Shown: one piece after another, positions 51,391 to 61,008 of the stretch
Layout of the letters: each line of letters begins with the position of its first letter
Numbering within the stretch: the stretch's first letter is position 1
Assembly: GCF_042676025.1 (NCBI RefSeq)
Contig: NZ_JBHTJP010000034.1
Location: 124,001 to 188,000 of the forward strand
Direction: 5' to 3'
Source: Salinimicrobium gaetbulicola
GTDB lineage: Bacteria > Bacteroidota > Bacteroidia > Flavobacteriales > Flavobacteriaceae
DNA length: 64,000 nt
Translations under genes and position numbers: made by a program
The notes under the pieces: generated by a model
Told to the model about the DNA's origin: nothing
Database searches by the model: none
Seen by the model: the letters and a program-made list of their open reading frames with translations, nothing else

Positions 51391-52419
51391 TTAGAATTTC
51401 AATCCCGAAATCACTTGTTGAAAACGCTGGTGCATTTCTTCGGAATAATCCAGGTGGGTAACTATTCTCAGTTTACCATGGCCCATGTTACTGATCCTGA
51501 TATTTTCCTTTTCCAGGGTTTTCATAAATTCGGCTTCATCTGAAGTATTCTGGAGATACAAGATCACGATATTGGTCTCGATAGGCTCTACCTCCTTCAC
51601 ATACGCCTGCGCCCGAAGCACCTCGCCTATTTCCGATGCCCTTCTGTGGTCATCAGCCAAACGCTCCACATGGTTATCAAGAGCAAAGACCCCTGCTGCT
51701 GCCATAAAACCAACCTGCCGCATTCCGCCGCCCAAAACTTTACGCACGCGCATGGAATTCTTCATCACCGATTTTTTCCCGATCAAGACAGATCCCATTG
51801 GGGTTCCCAGCCCTTTGGAAAGACAGACAGAAATGGTATCGAAGATCTTTCCGTACTCTTTGGGATCTTCATTTTTAGCTACCAGGGCATTGAACAACCT
51901 TGCCCCGTCCAGGTGAAGTCCAAGATTGTGTTTATCACATACTTTCCTGATCTTTTTGATCTCTTCAAGATCATAACACGCCCCTCCTCCTTTGTTGGTA
52001 GTATTTTCAAGACACACCAGTGATGTCAAAGGACTGTGATAAAAGTCCGGCGGATTTATATTTTCTTCAACCTGTTCGGCAGTGATCATTCCTCGATGAC
52101 CATCTACCAGTTTACAGGACACTCCGCTGTTAAAAGAAGCCCCGCCACCTTCATAGTTATAAACATGGGCCCACTTATCACAAATAAGCTGTTCTGCAGG
52201 CTGGGTATGCAATTTTATGGCCGCCTGATTGGCCATACTTCCGGTTGGAAAGAACAAAGCTTCATCCATCCCGAACATTTTAGCCAGTTTTTCTTCCAGC
52301 TTATTGACCGTGGGGTCTTCCTTGTACACATCGTCACCAACTTCAGCGCTCATGATCGCTTTTAGCATATCGCCGGTAGGTTTGGTAACCGTATCACTTC
52401 TAAGATCTATTTCTTTCAT
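51391..52419 (-). CDS. Low-specificity L-threonine aldolase
   Basis: A 342-residue PLP enzyme cleaving threonine to glycine and acetaldehyde. IDLRSDTVTKPTGDML is the typical N-terminus, the PLP Lys lies in SVCLSKGLGTPMGSVLIG, and LHLDGARLFNA supplies the acid residue. GGGMRQVGFMAAAG is also family-typical. It could feed glycine to the cleavage system to which gcvT belongs. It is a single-gene transcript. Confidence 0.93.
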   Translation of the reverse strand: MKEIDLRSDTVTKPTGDMLKAIMSAEVGDDVYKEDPTVNKLEEKLAKMFGMDEALFFPTGSMANQAAIKLHTQPAEQLICDKWAHVYNYEGGGASFNSGVSCKLVDGHRGMITAEQVEENINPPDFYHSPLTSLVCLENTTNKGGGACYDLEEIKKIRKVCDKHNLGLHLDGARLFNALVAKNEDPKEYGKIFDTISVCLSKGLGTPMGSVLIGKKSVMKNSMRVRKVLGGGMRQVGFMAAAGVFALDNHVERLADDHRRASEIGEVLRAQAYVKEVEPIETNIVILYLQNTSDEAEFMKTLEKENIRISNMGHGKLRIVTHLDYSEEMHQRFQQVISGLKF

Positions 52420-52540
52420 GTAATTATATATTTTCTGAAAAGAATATGAGGTCTAAAATCCTTTTTTAGCCCAATTCCTTTGAGGATCCTAAAACTATAA
52501 AATATTCGTAAAATAGTTTTCAGGAAACCTGTGAAATTCT

Positions 52541-52548
52541 ATTTTTGC
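52541..52548 (+). promoter_or_regulatory. Perfect -7 element before prfB
   Basis: TATTTTTG, an exact match, 14 bp before the prfB start codon. Confidence 0.6.
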
Positions 52549-52561
52549 TTAAAATCAAAAG

Positions 52562-53660
52562 ATGATTACTACCGATACAATAAAAGATCTTAGAGATCGC
52601 CTGGTTGCGTTAAGGAGGTATCTTTGACGTTGATGCCAAAAAAATAGAAATTACCAACCTTCAGGAAAAGACCCTCGCTCCCGATTTCTGGAACGATCCC
52701 AAAAAAGCTGAAATCCTTGTTAAGAATCTGAACGCCGAGAAAAAGTGGGTGGAGGATTTTGAACAGGCGGTTACTCTTGTGGATGATCTCGAAGTGATCT
52801 ATGAGTTCTACAAAGAAGACGAGGCTACTGCCGAAGATGTTGAAGAGCGTCATCAACAGTCACTAGATCTTATCGAGGAGCTGGAGTTCAAGAATATGCT
52901 TTCTGAAGAAGGAGACAGCCTGAGCGCGGTTCTCCAAATTACCGCAGGCGCAGGAGGAACTGAAAGTTGTGACTGGGCAGAGATGCTCATGCGCATGTAC
53001 CTTATGTGGGCTCAAAAAACCGGATTCAAGGTTAAAGAATTGAACTACCAGGCCGGAGAAGTCGCGGGAGTAAAAACCGTGACCCTGGAAATTGAAGGCG
53101 ATTATGCCTTCGGATGGCTGAAAGGGGAAAACGGGGTACATCGTTTGGTTCGGATTTCGCCTTTTGACAGCAATGCGAAACGCCATACTTCTTTCGCTTC
53201 GGTATATGTTTACCCGTTAGCCGATGAAACGATTGAAATTGAGATCAATCCTTCAGAAATATCATGGGAGACCATGAGATCTTCCGGAGCCGGTGGGCAA
53301 AATGTGAATAAAGTGGAAACTGCGGTGCGGTTAAGACACGCCCCATCAGGAATAGTGATTGAAAATTCAGAAACCAGGTCTCAGCTGGAGAATAAGAACA
53401 AAGCCATGCAGTTGCTGAAGAGCCAGTTATATGAAATTGAACTTCAGAAGCAGCAAGCCCAGCGAAGAGAGATCGAGGATTCTAAGATGAAGATCGAATG
53501 GGGATCACAGATCAGAAATTACGTGATGCACCCCTATAAGCTGGTGAAAGACGTACGTACCGGGGAAGAAACCGGGAATGTGGATGCCGTAATGGACGGG
53601 GAAATTGACGCATTCCTGAAAGCCTATCTAATGATGATGGGACAGAAAGTTGAAGATTAA
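52562..53660 (+). CDS. prfB: Peptide chain release factor 2, made by programmed +1 frameshift
   Basis: The gene starts at ATG 52562 and codes 21 residues up to CTT (52622-52624), then meets an in-frame TGA (52625-52627). Shifting +1 (skipping T52625, resuming at GAC 52626) joins the long frame to 53660, giving a 365-residue RF2. The site reads AGGAGG-TATCTTTGAC, the classic RF2 autoregulatory frameshift with an internal Shine-Dalgarno. The product has the SPF stop-codon motif (RISPFDSNAKRH) and GGQ (SSGAGGQNVNKVETAV). RF2 reads UGA and UAA; low RF2 lets more ribosomes shift. Confidence 0.97.
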
Positions 53661-53682
53661 TCAATCCTATAATTTTTAATAC

Positions 53683-54027
53683 ATGATCACGATCTACCAC
53701 AATCCAAGATGCAGTAAATCAAGACAGGGACTGGAAGTTTTAAAAGAATCCGGAGAAGATTTTGAAATCCGTGAGTATTTGAAAGAACCTGTAACTGAGG
53801 AAGAGCTTTCAGAATTGCTTGAAAAATTATCCATGGCACCCATTGAACTGGTAAGAACCGAAGAAAAGATCTGGAAAGAGAACTATAAAAACAAGGATCT
53901 AAGTGACCGCGAATTGATACGTGTTATGGTAGAAAATCCAAAATTGATCCAGAGACCGGTGGTTGTGAAAGACAATTCCGCAGTTGTAGGAAGACCGGTG
54001 AGTAATATCTCAGAATTTATTCATTAA
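53683..54027 (+). CDS. arsC: ArsC/Spx-family thioredoxin-fold protein (arsenate reductase-like)
   Basis: A 114-residue ArsC-family protein with HNPRCSKSRQGLEVL and active Cys10, the conserved arginines (KLIQRPVVVKD) and a normal length. Arsenate reductases of this type use glutathione/glutaredoxin; Bacteroidota members may act on other disulfides, so the role is not certain. It is 22 bp after prfB and probably co-transcribed with it, away from the arsR-arsM pair. Confidence 0.88.
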   Translation: MITIYHNPRCSKSRQGLEVLKESGEDFEIREYLKEPVTEEELSELLEKLSMAPIELVRTEEKIWKENYKNKDLSDRELIRVMVENPKLIQRPVVVKDNSAVVGRPVSNISEFIH

Positions 54028-54115
54028 CAAGTTTTCACACCCCTTGTTTAATTTTTTAACCCAGCCTTAACCCTTTGAAACTGAGTTCTTCTTTACATTA
54101 TAAAAAACTAATGTC

Positions 54116-54508
54116 ATGAAGATGAAAAGGAATTATCAATTAATAATAGTATTCACGGTAGCTTTTTTAACCACCGCTGTGGCGGTTTCTCAAAATATGA
54201 CGCAACAGGACCCCGATAAAGAACTGAAAGAGGTGGCTCGGGAAGCGGTTGATTTTTGGGAAAAAGAACTGGTGCTCTCCCCTAAGCAGGTGGATCTCAT
54301 GGAAAAAAAGATCATTGAATTTGCCATTAAAAAGAATCGGCTTATCCAGTCAAAAATGAGGGAAGAAGCCAAAAATGAACGCCTGGCAGAACTGCAGCAG
54401 CTGGAATACAGAGATATGAGGGATATTCTCACCGAACCTCAATATGAGAAGTATTTGAAAATCTCAAAACAACGGATCCAGGAACAAAAACACAAGCACA
54501 GAAAATAA
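54116..54508 (+). CDS. Exported small helical protein (Spy/LTxxQ-like), unknown function
   Basis: A 130-residue protein with a signal peptide (about 1-26, MKMKRNYQLIIVFTVAFLTT) and thus periplasmic. The mature part is a charged helix-rich domain with LSPKQVDLMEKKIIEF and ILTEPQYEKYLKIS, which recall the LTxxQ elements of Spy/CpxP-like proteins. It lies 70 bp before an outer-membrane protein gene. Confidence 0.65.
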   Translation: MKMKRNYQLIIVFTVAFLTTAVAVSQNMTQQDPDKELKEVAREAVDFWEKELVLSPKQVDLMEKKIIEFAIKKNRLIQSKMREEAKNERLAELQQLEYRDMRDILTEPQYEKYLKISKQRIQEQKHKHRK

Positions 54509-54578
54509 TTTTGTGAAAATTTTTACCGAATAATTTAAACCATTTCCTTTTTTTGATGTCCAAGGATAAAAATCTGGT

Positions 54579-57119
54579 ATGAGCATCAAATCACTTCGAT
54601 ACTGTTTCAAAAGTATCTTTATTCTTTTTTTATTCTTCTATTTCAATGCAAACGCACAACGCGGGGATAGACAAATGCCGCAGTATACCGTTTCCGGAAA
54701 GGTAACAGACGAAGCGGGAATTCCTTTGGAATACGCCACTATTTCATTTCAAAGCACCCGGAATCCAGATAAACTTACAGGAGGAATCACCAATGCCCAG
54801 GGAACTTTCGAGATCGAGGTTCCGCGCGGTTCTTATAATATCAATATTGAGTTCATTTCGTTTGAACCCAAAAACTTCGAAAAGAGACAGATCAATGCAG
54901 ACCTGGATATGGGAACCATAGTTCTGGGCATGGCAGCGGGCGAATTAGACGAGGTGGTGGTGACTGCTGAAACTACCCAGGTGGAAGTACGGCTCGACAA
55001 GAAGATCTACAACATTGGAAAAGATCTTACTACAGCAGGCGGTACGGTGGCAGATGCCTTGAACAATGTACCTTCGGTTTCTGTAGATATTGAAGGCGGA
55101 ATCAGTTTGAGAGGAAATGAAAATGTTCGCATTCTTATTAATGGTAAACCTTCAGCCATGGCAGGCTTCGGAAATACCGATATACTATCACAACTTCCCG
55201 CAGAAGCGATTGAACGGGTTGAAGTGATCACCTCCCCTTCCGCAAGGTATGATGCAGAGGGAACCGCCGGAATTCTTAATATCATTCTAAAAAAGGAAAA
55301 AACACTGGGTTTTAACGGTTCTGTTTCAGCCAGGGTAGGAGAACCGGACATGGTAGGCCTTTCAGCAAATATCAATTACCGTACAGACAAGTTCAATATT
55401 TTCACGACCACCGGATTCAGATATTTTGATGCTCCCGGGAATGCGAATTCCAACACCCGTTATTTTGAATATCTCAATCAAGACAATGAAGTGGTGACCC
55501 CAAATTTCGAAAGGATCATTGAAGACAGGAAATTTGACCGCCTGAACAGGAATTTCAATACCAGCTTGGGTTTTGAATACTACATTACCGAACAATCTTC
55601 CCTTACCGCCACAGGGTTTTACCGTTATGGAGAAGATGAGGACCTTACCACCAATTACAACAGCATGTTCAATAATGAAATGCTGGAATTAAGAACCTTG
55701 AGAACCGAGGAAGAAATTGAAGAAGATAACAGTTTTCAATTTGCGCTTAACTATATTAACAAGTTTGACAAAAGCGGCCACCAGTTAACCGCCGATTTGC
55801 AATATGAAAATGACAGGGAAACCCAAACGGGAGATATCAATGAATTGATAGAATTCAATTCAACAGGGGAAGATCCTTTCTACCCTATGGAAAACACGCT
55901 TACCGAAGAAGTTCAGAACGAATACCTGATCCAGGCTGATTATGTGCGGCCAATTGGCGAAAATGCTCAGTTTGAAGCAGGTTACCGTGGTAATTTTGAA
56001 GAAGAAGTGACAGATTATAAGCTTTCCCTGGAGGATCAAAGTTCAGGAAATCTGGAGCTTTCCCCGCTTTCGAATGAATTCACCTATACAGAAAATGTGA
56101 ACTCTTTATATTCCCAATACGGAAATAAATTCGGGGAGTTTTCTTTTCTGTTAGGACTAAGGCTGGAGAACACCCAGTTAAAAGGGAAGATCGAATCCCA
56201 ATTGACCGAAACCGAATTACAGGAAGAATTTGGAATACCGATCGACACCGACTTTGACAACAATTATTTAGGTCTTTTCCCCACAGTTAATCTGATCTAT
56301 GAACTGGACGAACAGGAAAATATCACCCTTGGTTACAACCGAAGGATCAACCGACCAAGAGGCTGGTTTATCAACCCCTTCCCTTCGAGAGCCAGTCGTA
56401 CGAATATTTTCCAGGGAAATCCTAATCTTTCTCCTGCGTTTTCCAATGCCTTTGACCTGGGATATTTGAAAAGATGGAAGAAACTCACACTTACAACTTC
56501 GGTCTATTACCAGCATGAAACAGATTCCTTTGAGAGAGTAGAACAAAGCTCCACGACCCAGGACGGCACCCAGGTTATTCGTACCATTCCTATCAACCTG
56601 GCAACCAATGATCGGACAGGCGCGGAAGCCGGGATCTTATACAATCCTGCCAAATGGCTCAGGCTTAATGGAAGTTTCAATTTTTTCCAGTTTGACACCA
56701 AAGGGGAATACAATGGCGTTGATTACAGCGCAAAAAATACCAGCTGGTTTGGAAGATTCAGTTCAAAAGTAACGCTTCCCGCCAAGATCGATTGGCAGAC
56801 AAATGCCTTTTACAGGGGAGCCTGGGAAGGTGCCCAATCAGAAAATGAAGGCATACTTTCAGTAAGCATGGCAGTTAGTAAGGAACTTTTTAATGAGAAT
56901 GCGACCCTCACGCTCAACGTTAGCGATCTGTTCAATTCCAGAAAAAGAGAATCGTTCACCACTACCGAATTTTTTGAAAGAGAAAGTGAGTTCCAGTGGA
57001 GACAAAGAAGCATTACTCTTTCTTTTACATACATGTTCAACCAGCAGAAAAGAGACCGTGAAAGAGCTCGAAGATCTGAAGGTGGAAACGATGATATGAA
57101 TGGAGAAGGAGAATTTTAG
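54579..57119 (+). CDS. Outer-membrane beta-barrel protein with CarboxypepD_reg-like and plug domains (TonB-dependent-receptor-like)
   Basis: An 846-residue outer-membrane protein. A signal peptide (about 1-26, ending NANAQ) is followed by a CarboxypepD_reg-like domain (about 36-115, QYTVSGKVTDEAGIPLEYATISF), a plug-like domain (about 125-230, VSVDIEGGISLRGNENVRILINGK) and a long barrel of alternating strands with many GLRLEN/GYNRRINRP segments. The C-terminus ends in a charged tail after the final strand (TYMFNQQKRDRE), unusual because the last strand would normally be terminal. The substrate is unknown. There is no SusD partner, so a polysaccharide-utilisation system is not indicated. Confidence 0.88.
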   Translation: MSIKSLRYCFKSIFILFLFFYFNANAQRGDRQMPQYTVSGKVTDEAGIPLEYATISFQSTRNPDKLTGGITNAQGTFEIEVPRGSYNINIEFISFEPKNFEKRQINADLDMGTIVLGMAAGELDEVVVTAETTQVEVRLDKKIYNIGKDLTTAGGTVADALNNVPSVSVDIEGGISLRGNENVRILINGKPSAMAGFGNTDILSQLPAEAIERVEVITSPSARYDAEGTAGILNIILKKEKTLGFNGSVSARVGEPDMVGLSANINYRTDKFNIFTTTGFRYFDAPGNANSNTRYFEYLNQDNEVVTPNFERIIEDRKFDRLNRNFNTSLGFEYYITEQSSLTATGFYRYGEDEDLTTNYNSMFNNEMLELRTLRTEEEIEEDNSFQFALNYINKFDKSGHQLTADLQYENDRETQTGDINELIEFNSTGEDPFYPMENTLTEEVQNEYLIQADYVRPIGENAQFEAGYRGNFEEEVTDYKLSLEDQSSGNLELSPLSNEFTYTENVNSLYSQYGNKFGEFSFLLGLRLENTQLKGKIESQLTETELQEEFGIPIDTDFDNNYLGLFPTVNLIYELDEQENITLGYNRRINRPRGWFINPFPSRASRTNIFQGNPNLSPAFSNAFDLGYLKRWKKLTLTTSVYYQHETDSFERVEQSSTTQDGTQVIRTIPINLATNDRTGAEAGILYNPAKWLRLNGSFNFFQFDTKGEYNGVDYSAKNTSWFGRFSSKVTLPAKIDWQTNAFYRGAWEGAQSENEGILSVSMAVSKELFNENATLTLNVSDLFNSRKRESFTTTEFFERESEFQWRQRSITLSFTYMFNQQKRDRERARRSEGGNDDMNGEGEF

Positions 57120-57138
57120 TTTGTTGGTTAGTTAACGA

Positions 57139-57170
57139 AAAAGAGCCGTCATTACTGACGGCTCTTTTGT
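57139..57170 (+). terminator. Terminator after the outer-membrane protein gene
   Basis: AAAAGAGCCGTCA, TTAC loop, TGACGGCTCTTTT: a 13-bp stem. Confidence 0.92.
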
Positions 57171-57202
57171 TTATTACTAATTCCTATTTAACCACAAGAC
57201 AT

Positions 57203-57228
57203 AAAAAAAAGGACTTTTTCAAGTCCTT
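57203..57228 (-). terminator. Terminator after the small membrane-protein gene
   Basis: AAGGACTT, TTTC loop, AAGTCCTT with a T run in the minus direction, immediately after the stop at 57233. Confidence 0.75.
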
Positions 57229-57232
57229 CTCT

Positions 57233-57406
57233 TTATACTTTTTCCCTTTCCAGGCGTTTCTTCTCTTTTCTTTCATCGAGCATTTCCTTAACGGCTCCTC
57301 CAATCCAGTAAGGGATAATGGCAGTTAAGAACAGCATTACCCAAAACCCGATAAGTAAGATAATGACAAAGGCTAAGAACCCCAGATATTGATCAAATTC
57401 AAACAT
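57233..57406 (-). CDS. Small membrane protein, 57 residues, unknown function
   Basis: From ATG 57406 the frame encodes about 57 residues: one hydrophobic stretch (about 9-34: FLAFVIILLIGFWVM onward) and a basic, Lys/Glu-rich tail (KEMLDERKEKKRLER). It has a terminator just past its stop. The gene is too short for usual length cut-offs; the even hydropathy, the stop/terminator arrangement and the lack of competing ORFs argue it is real. Confidence 0.6.
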   Translation of the reverse strand: MFEFDQYLGFLAFVIILLIGFWVMLFLTAIIPYWIGGAVKEMLDERKEKKRLEREKV

Positions 57407-57574
57407 GATTTTCTAGTTTTTGAATCTGTGTCAAAGATAGTAACTCTCATAAGTTATCACAATAGTTTTTATTTTATTTTTTAGGACAGTTTTGACCGCT
57501 TTCTCTTTTGAAAATAAAAGCTTGAAAGTCATTAATTTTCTATCGTTTTTAATGCTATTATTTTTCTGAAACTG

Positions 57575-57582
57575 TAAATTTG
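57575..57582 (+). promoter_or_regulatory. Perfect -7 element before fumC
   Basis: TAAATTTG, an exact match, about 20 bp before the fumC start. Confidence 0.65.
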
Positions 57583-57601
57583 TGTCAAATAATTAACCGT
57601 T

Positions 57602-58999
57602 ATGGATTACAGAATAGAAAAAGATACCATGGGGGACGTAAAAGTCCCTGCCGATAAATTGTGGGGAGCACAAACTGAACGTTCCCGAAACAACTTTAAA
57701 ATTGGTGCTCCCGGAAGTATGCCGCTGGAGATAATTTATGGATTTGCGTACCTTAAAAAAGCTGCAGCTTTTACTAACTGTGAATTAGGGGTATTATCTG
57801 TTGATAAACGTGACCTTATTGCAAAGGTTTGTGAAGAAATTCTCGAAGGAAAGCATGATGACCAGTTCCCGTTGGTGATCTGGCAAACAGGAAGTGGAAC
57901 GCAAAGTAACATGAACGTGAATGAGGTGATCGCGAATCGCGCTCATCAACTTGCCGGAAAAAAAATAGGAGAAGGAGAAAAGACTTTGTCTCCAAATGAT
58001 GATGTCAACAAATCTCAATCTTCGAATGACACCTTCCCTACCGGGATGCACATTGCAGCATATAAAAAGATCGTAGAAGTTACGATTCCCGGTGTAAAAC
58101 AACTACGCAATACACTTAAGAAAAAAGCTGAAGAGTTTAAGGATGTGGTGAAGATTGGACGTACCCACTTTATGGATGCCACCCCTCTAACCCTGGGACA
58201 AGAATTCAGCGGATACGTTAGCCAGTTAGACCACGGTCTTAACGCGTTGGAAAATACCCTGCCTCACCTTTCTGAGCTGGCCTTAGGAGGAACAGCAGTT
58301 GGAACCGGGCTTAACACTCCAAAAGGATATTCTAAAAGAGTAGCTGAATTTATCGCGAAGTTCACTGAACTTCCATTCATATCAGCTCCTAATAAATTTG
58401 AGGCCCTTGCGGCTCACGATGCTTTCGTTGAAACTCATGGTGCCCTTAAGACCCTTGCTGTTTCTTTGAACAAGATCGCAAATGATGTGAGAATGCTTGC
58501 TTCCGGACCTCGAAGCGGAATAGGTGAGATCATCATTCCTGCAAATGAACCGGGATCTTCAATCATGCCGGGGAAAGTGAACCCTACCCAGGTAGAAGCA
58601 CTTACCATGGTATGTGCACAGGTAATTGGTAACGACGTTGCTATTAACGTTGGGGGAATGCAGGGACAGTTCGAATTGAACGTATTTAAGCCGGTAATGG
58701 CGGCCAATATTTTACAAAGTGCTCAATTGATCGGTGACGCGTGCGCTTCCTTTGATGAGCATTGCGCTGTGGGAATTGAGCCTAACCACCCAAGAATTCA
58801 GGAATTATTGAATAATTCATTAATGCTGGTTACTGCATTGAATACTAAAATTGGTTATTACAAAGCGGCAGAGATCGCTAATACCGCACACCAAAACGGA
58901 ACCACTTTAAAAGAAGAAGCAGTAAATCTTGGGTACGTCACTGCTGATGAATTTGACGAGTGGGTGAACCCAAAAGACATGGTAGGATCTATGAAATAG
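57602..58999 (+). CDS. fumC: Class II fumarate hydratase
   Basis: A 465-residue class II fumarase, cytosolic, converting fumarate and malate in the TCA cycle without iron-sulfur cluster. Signature motif PGSSIMPGKVNPTQVEAL near residues 318-335; QTGSGTQSNMNVNEVIA, SSNDTFPTGMHIA and KIGRTHFMDATPLTLGQEF carry active-site residues. Length and motifs are normal. It has its own promoter and terminator. Confidence 0.96.
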   Translation: MDYRIEKDTMGDVKVPADKLWGAQTERSRNNFKIGAPGSMPLEIIYGFAYLKKAAAFTNCELGVLSVDKRDLIAKVCEEILEGKHDDQFPLVIWQTGSGTQSNMNVNEVIANRAHQLAGKKIGEGEKTLSPNDDVNKSQSSNDTFPTGMHIAAYKKIVEVTIPGVKQLRNTLKKKAEEFKDVVKIGRTHFMDATPLTLGQEFSGYVSQLDHGLNALENTLPHLSELALGGTAVGTGLNTPKGYSKRVAEFIAKFTELPFISAPNKFEALAAHDAFVETHGALKTLAVSLNKIANDVRMLASGPRSGIGEIIIPANEPGSSIMPGKVNPTQVEALTMVCAQVIGNDVAINVGGMQGQFELNVFKPVMAANILQSAQLIGDACASFDEHCAVGIEPNHPRIQELLNNSLMLVTALNTKIGYYKAAEIANTAHQNGTTLKEEAVNLGYVTADEFDEWVNPKDMVGSMK

Positions 59000-59028
59000 A
59001 CCTTTCAAAATACGGTCAATACCTTATC

Positions 59029-59066
59029 AATAAACCTTCAAATTCACATTTGAAGGTTTATTTTTT
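59029..59066 (+). terminator. Terminator after fumC
   Basis: AATAAACCTTCAAAT, TCAC, ATTTGAAGGTTTATT: a 15-bp stem followed by a T run. Confidence 0.9.
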
Positions 59067-59123
59067 GGGGTTTTAGCAATCAAAATATTTGTGCTATTTT
59101 CACCTCCAATTCCCTTACGAAAA

Positions 59124-59498
59124 ATGAACGAAAAGATCGAACTGGATTTTGGAACTATTAGCATTTTTGACAGAATACTTATCTGCGAATGCAAAGAAGG
59201 AATCCTGTTAGATCTTCAAAATAACAGAAAGATACTGGAAATAGGGGCTCACCATTTTAACAACCAGGATTTTGGCTACATCTCCCATCGTGTAAATTCG
59301 TACGCTGTTGATCCTATGGTTTACAGGGATGCCGCGGAATATGAACATTTAAAGGCTATTGCAGTGGTATCTTCCAGTGAGGCGGCTCGTCAAAGTGCCG
59401 TTTTGGAACAGAATTTCTATATCAATAAAAATTCCTTCCAGATCTTCAGCTCCCTTTCAGAAGCCAAAGACTGGATAAGGAATATTCTTCATCATTAG
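59124..59498 (+). CDS. STAS/SpoIIAA-like protein of unknown function
   Basis: A protein of about 124 residues. I choose ATG 59124 over an upstream ATG at 59091 because the protein then begins with the folded part (MNEKIELDFGTISIFDR) and a promoter-like TATTTTCA lies at 59094-59101. The pattern of strands and helices resembles the SpoIIAA/STAS-like proteins common in Bacteroidota. It overlaps the convergent hutH gene by 4 bp. Confidence 0.55.
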   Translation: MNEKIELDFGTISIFDRILICECKEGILLDLQNNRKILEIGAHHFNNQDFGYISHRVNSYAVDPMVYRDAAEYEHLKAIAVVSSSEAARQSAVLEQNFYINKNSFQIFSSLSEAKDWIRNILHH

Positions 59499-61000
59499 TC
59501 AAAAGAGAATTCTGCCAGTTCGTAATTCTCTAAAAACTCTTTTGATTTCTGTATAAAAGGAGCCATTACCACATCCTCTTTTACCAGTGGAACACTTTTC
59601 CTGTACTCTTGCACCATTTCTTCCAGAAAATCAGAAGTTTTATATGGTTTTCTATAGGAAAGTGCTTGTGAGGCATTAAAAAGCTCGATCGCAAGTATAG
59701 TTGAAAGGTTTTCGAGCACCTTGATCAATTTAGTCGCAGCATTTGCTCCCATACTAACGTGGTCCTCCTGTCCATTTGAAGATACTATGGAGTCAACACT
59801 GGCAGGACTGCATAATTGTTTGTTCTGACTCACAATACTTGCAGCAGTATACTGCGGGATCATAAATCCGCTGTTCAATCCCGGGGCATCAACTAAAAAT
59901 GCCGGTCCGCGAAGTCCTGATACTAGTTGATAGATCCTTCTTTCAGAAATGTTCCCCAGTTCTGCCATGGCGATGGCCATATAATCTAACGCCAGTGCCA
60001 AAGGCTGCCCGTGAAAATTACCTGCGGAAATGATCTTATCAGCATCCACGAAAATATTAGGATTATCGGTAACCGAATTGATCTCTGTCTTGAAGCATTT
60101 ATGAACAAAGCTTAAAGTATCTTTGGTAGCACCATGCACCTGTGGAATACATCTAAAAGAATAAGGATCCTGCACATTTACCTTTTTTTGACGGCCGATC
60201 TCACTGCCTTCTAAAAATTTTCTAAAGCGCTCAGCTGTTTTGATCTGTCCGCGGTGCGGTCTTACTAAGTGCACCAGTTCATCAAAAGGTGACATATTGC
60301 AGTCATAAGCATCTACCGAAAGTGCGCCTATCACATCTGCCCAATAAGATAACTTATAGGATTCTAATAGGGCGTAAATACCGTGCGCACTCATGAACTG
60401 AGTTCCGTTCAATAGGGCCAGTCCGGCTTTGGATTGAAGCTTCACCGGCTCCCATCCAAATTCTTTCAAAATTTCTTCGGAAGGAACGATCTCATCTTTG
60501 TAATACATTTCACCTTTTCCGATCAAGGGAAGTGATAAATGAGCCAAAGGAGCAAGATCTCCCGAAGCTCCTAACGAACCTTGAGAATAGACTACCGGAA
60601 GCAGGTCTTCATTGAAAAAGTCGATCAGTCTGTTGACAGTTTCAAGGGAAACTCCCGAATGCCCATAACTCAATGACTGGATCTTCAGTAATAACATCAA
60701 CCTAATGATGGGTTTTGCTATTTTTTCTCCGGTTCCGCAGGCATGAGACATGACTAGATTTTCCTGAAGCTGCGTAAGGTTTTCAGAAGAGATCTTTACG
60801 TTACAAAGGGAACCAAATCCCGTATTGATTCCGTAGATAGGAGTCTTATTTTCCTTCATTTTATCGTCCAGGTACTTTCGTGCCTTTTCAATGTTCAGAA
60901 TAGCTTCATCACTTAAAGCTAAAGTCTTCTTTTTTTCCAGGATCTCCCTGATTTCTTCCAGATCAATTACTGAAGAACTTATATAATGGCATTCTCTCAT
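59495..61000 (-). CDS. hutH: Histidine ammonia-lyase family enzyme
   Basis: A 501-residue aromatic-amino-acid lyase. The MIO cofactor is formed from ASG in GSLGASGDLAPLAHLSLPLIG; YGINTGFGSLCNV and QDPYSFRCIPQVHGA are HAL-typical, as is ISAGNFHGQPLAL. It would turn histidine into urocanate, but no hutU/I/G lies in the window, so tyrosine or phenylalanine specificity is possible. It is 8 bp after an NAD(P)HX repair gene on the same strand. Confidence 0.88.
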   Translation of the reverse strand: MRECHYISSSVIDLEEIREILEKKKTLALSDEAILNIEKARKYLDDKMKENKTPIYGINTGFGSLCNVKISSENLTQLQENLVMSHACGTGEKIAKPIIRLMLLLKIQSLSYGHSGVSLETVNRLIDFFNEDLLPVVYSQGSLGASGDLAPLAHLSLPLIGKGEMYYKDEIVPSEEILKEFGWEPVKLQSKAGLALLNGTQFMSAHGIYALLESYKLSYWADVIGALSVDAYDCNMSPFDELVHLVRPHRGQIKTAERFRKFLEGSEIGRQKKVNVQDPYSFRCIPQVHGATKDTLSFVHKCFKTEINSVTDNPNIFVDADKIISAGNFHGQPLALALDYMAIAMAELGNISERRIYQLVSGLRGPAFLVDAPGLNSGFMIPQYTAASIVSQNKQLCSPASVDSIVSSNGQEDHVSMGANAATKLIKVLENLSTILAIELFNASQALSYRKPYKTSDFLEEMVQEYRKSVPLVKEDVVMAPFIQKSKEFLENYELAEFSFD

Positions 61001-61008
61001 TATAGTGT

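Noticed and set aside
54579..57119. SusC of a polysaccharide-utilisation locus
   Set aside because: No SusD, sulfatase or glycoside hydrolase cluster is next to it.
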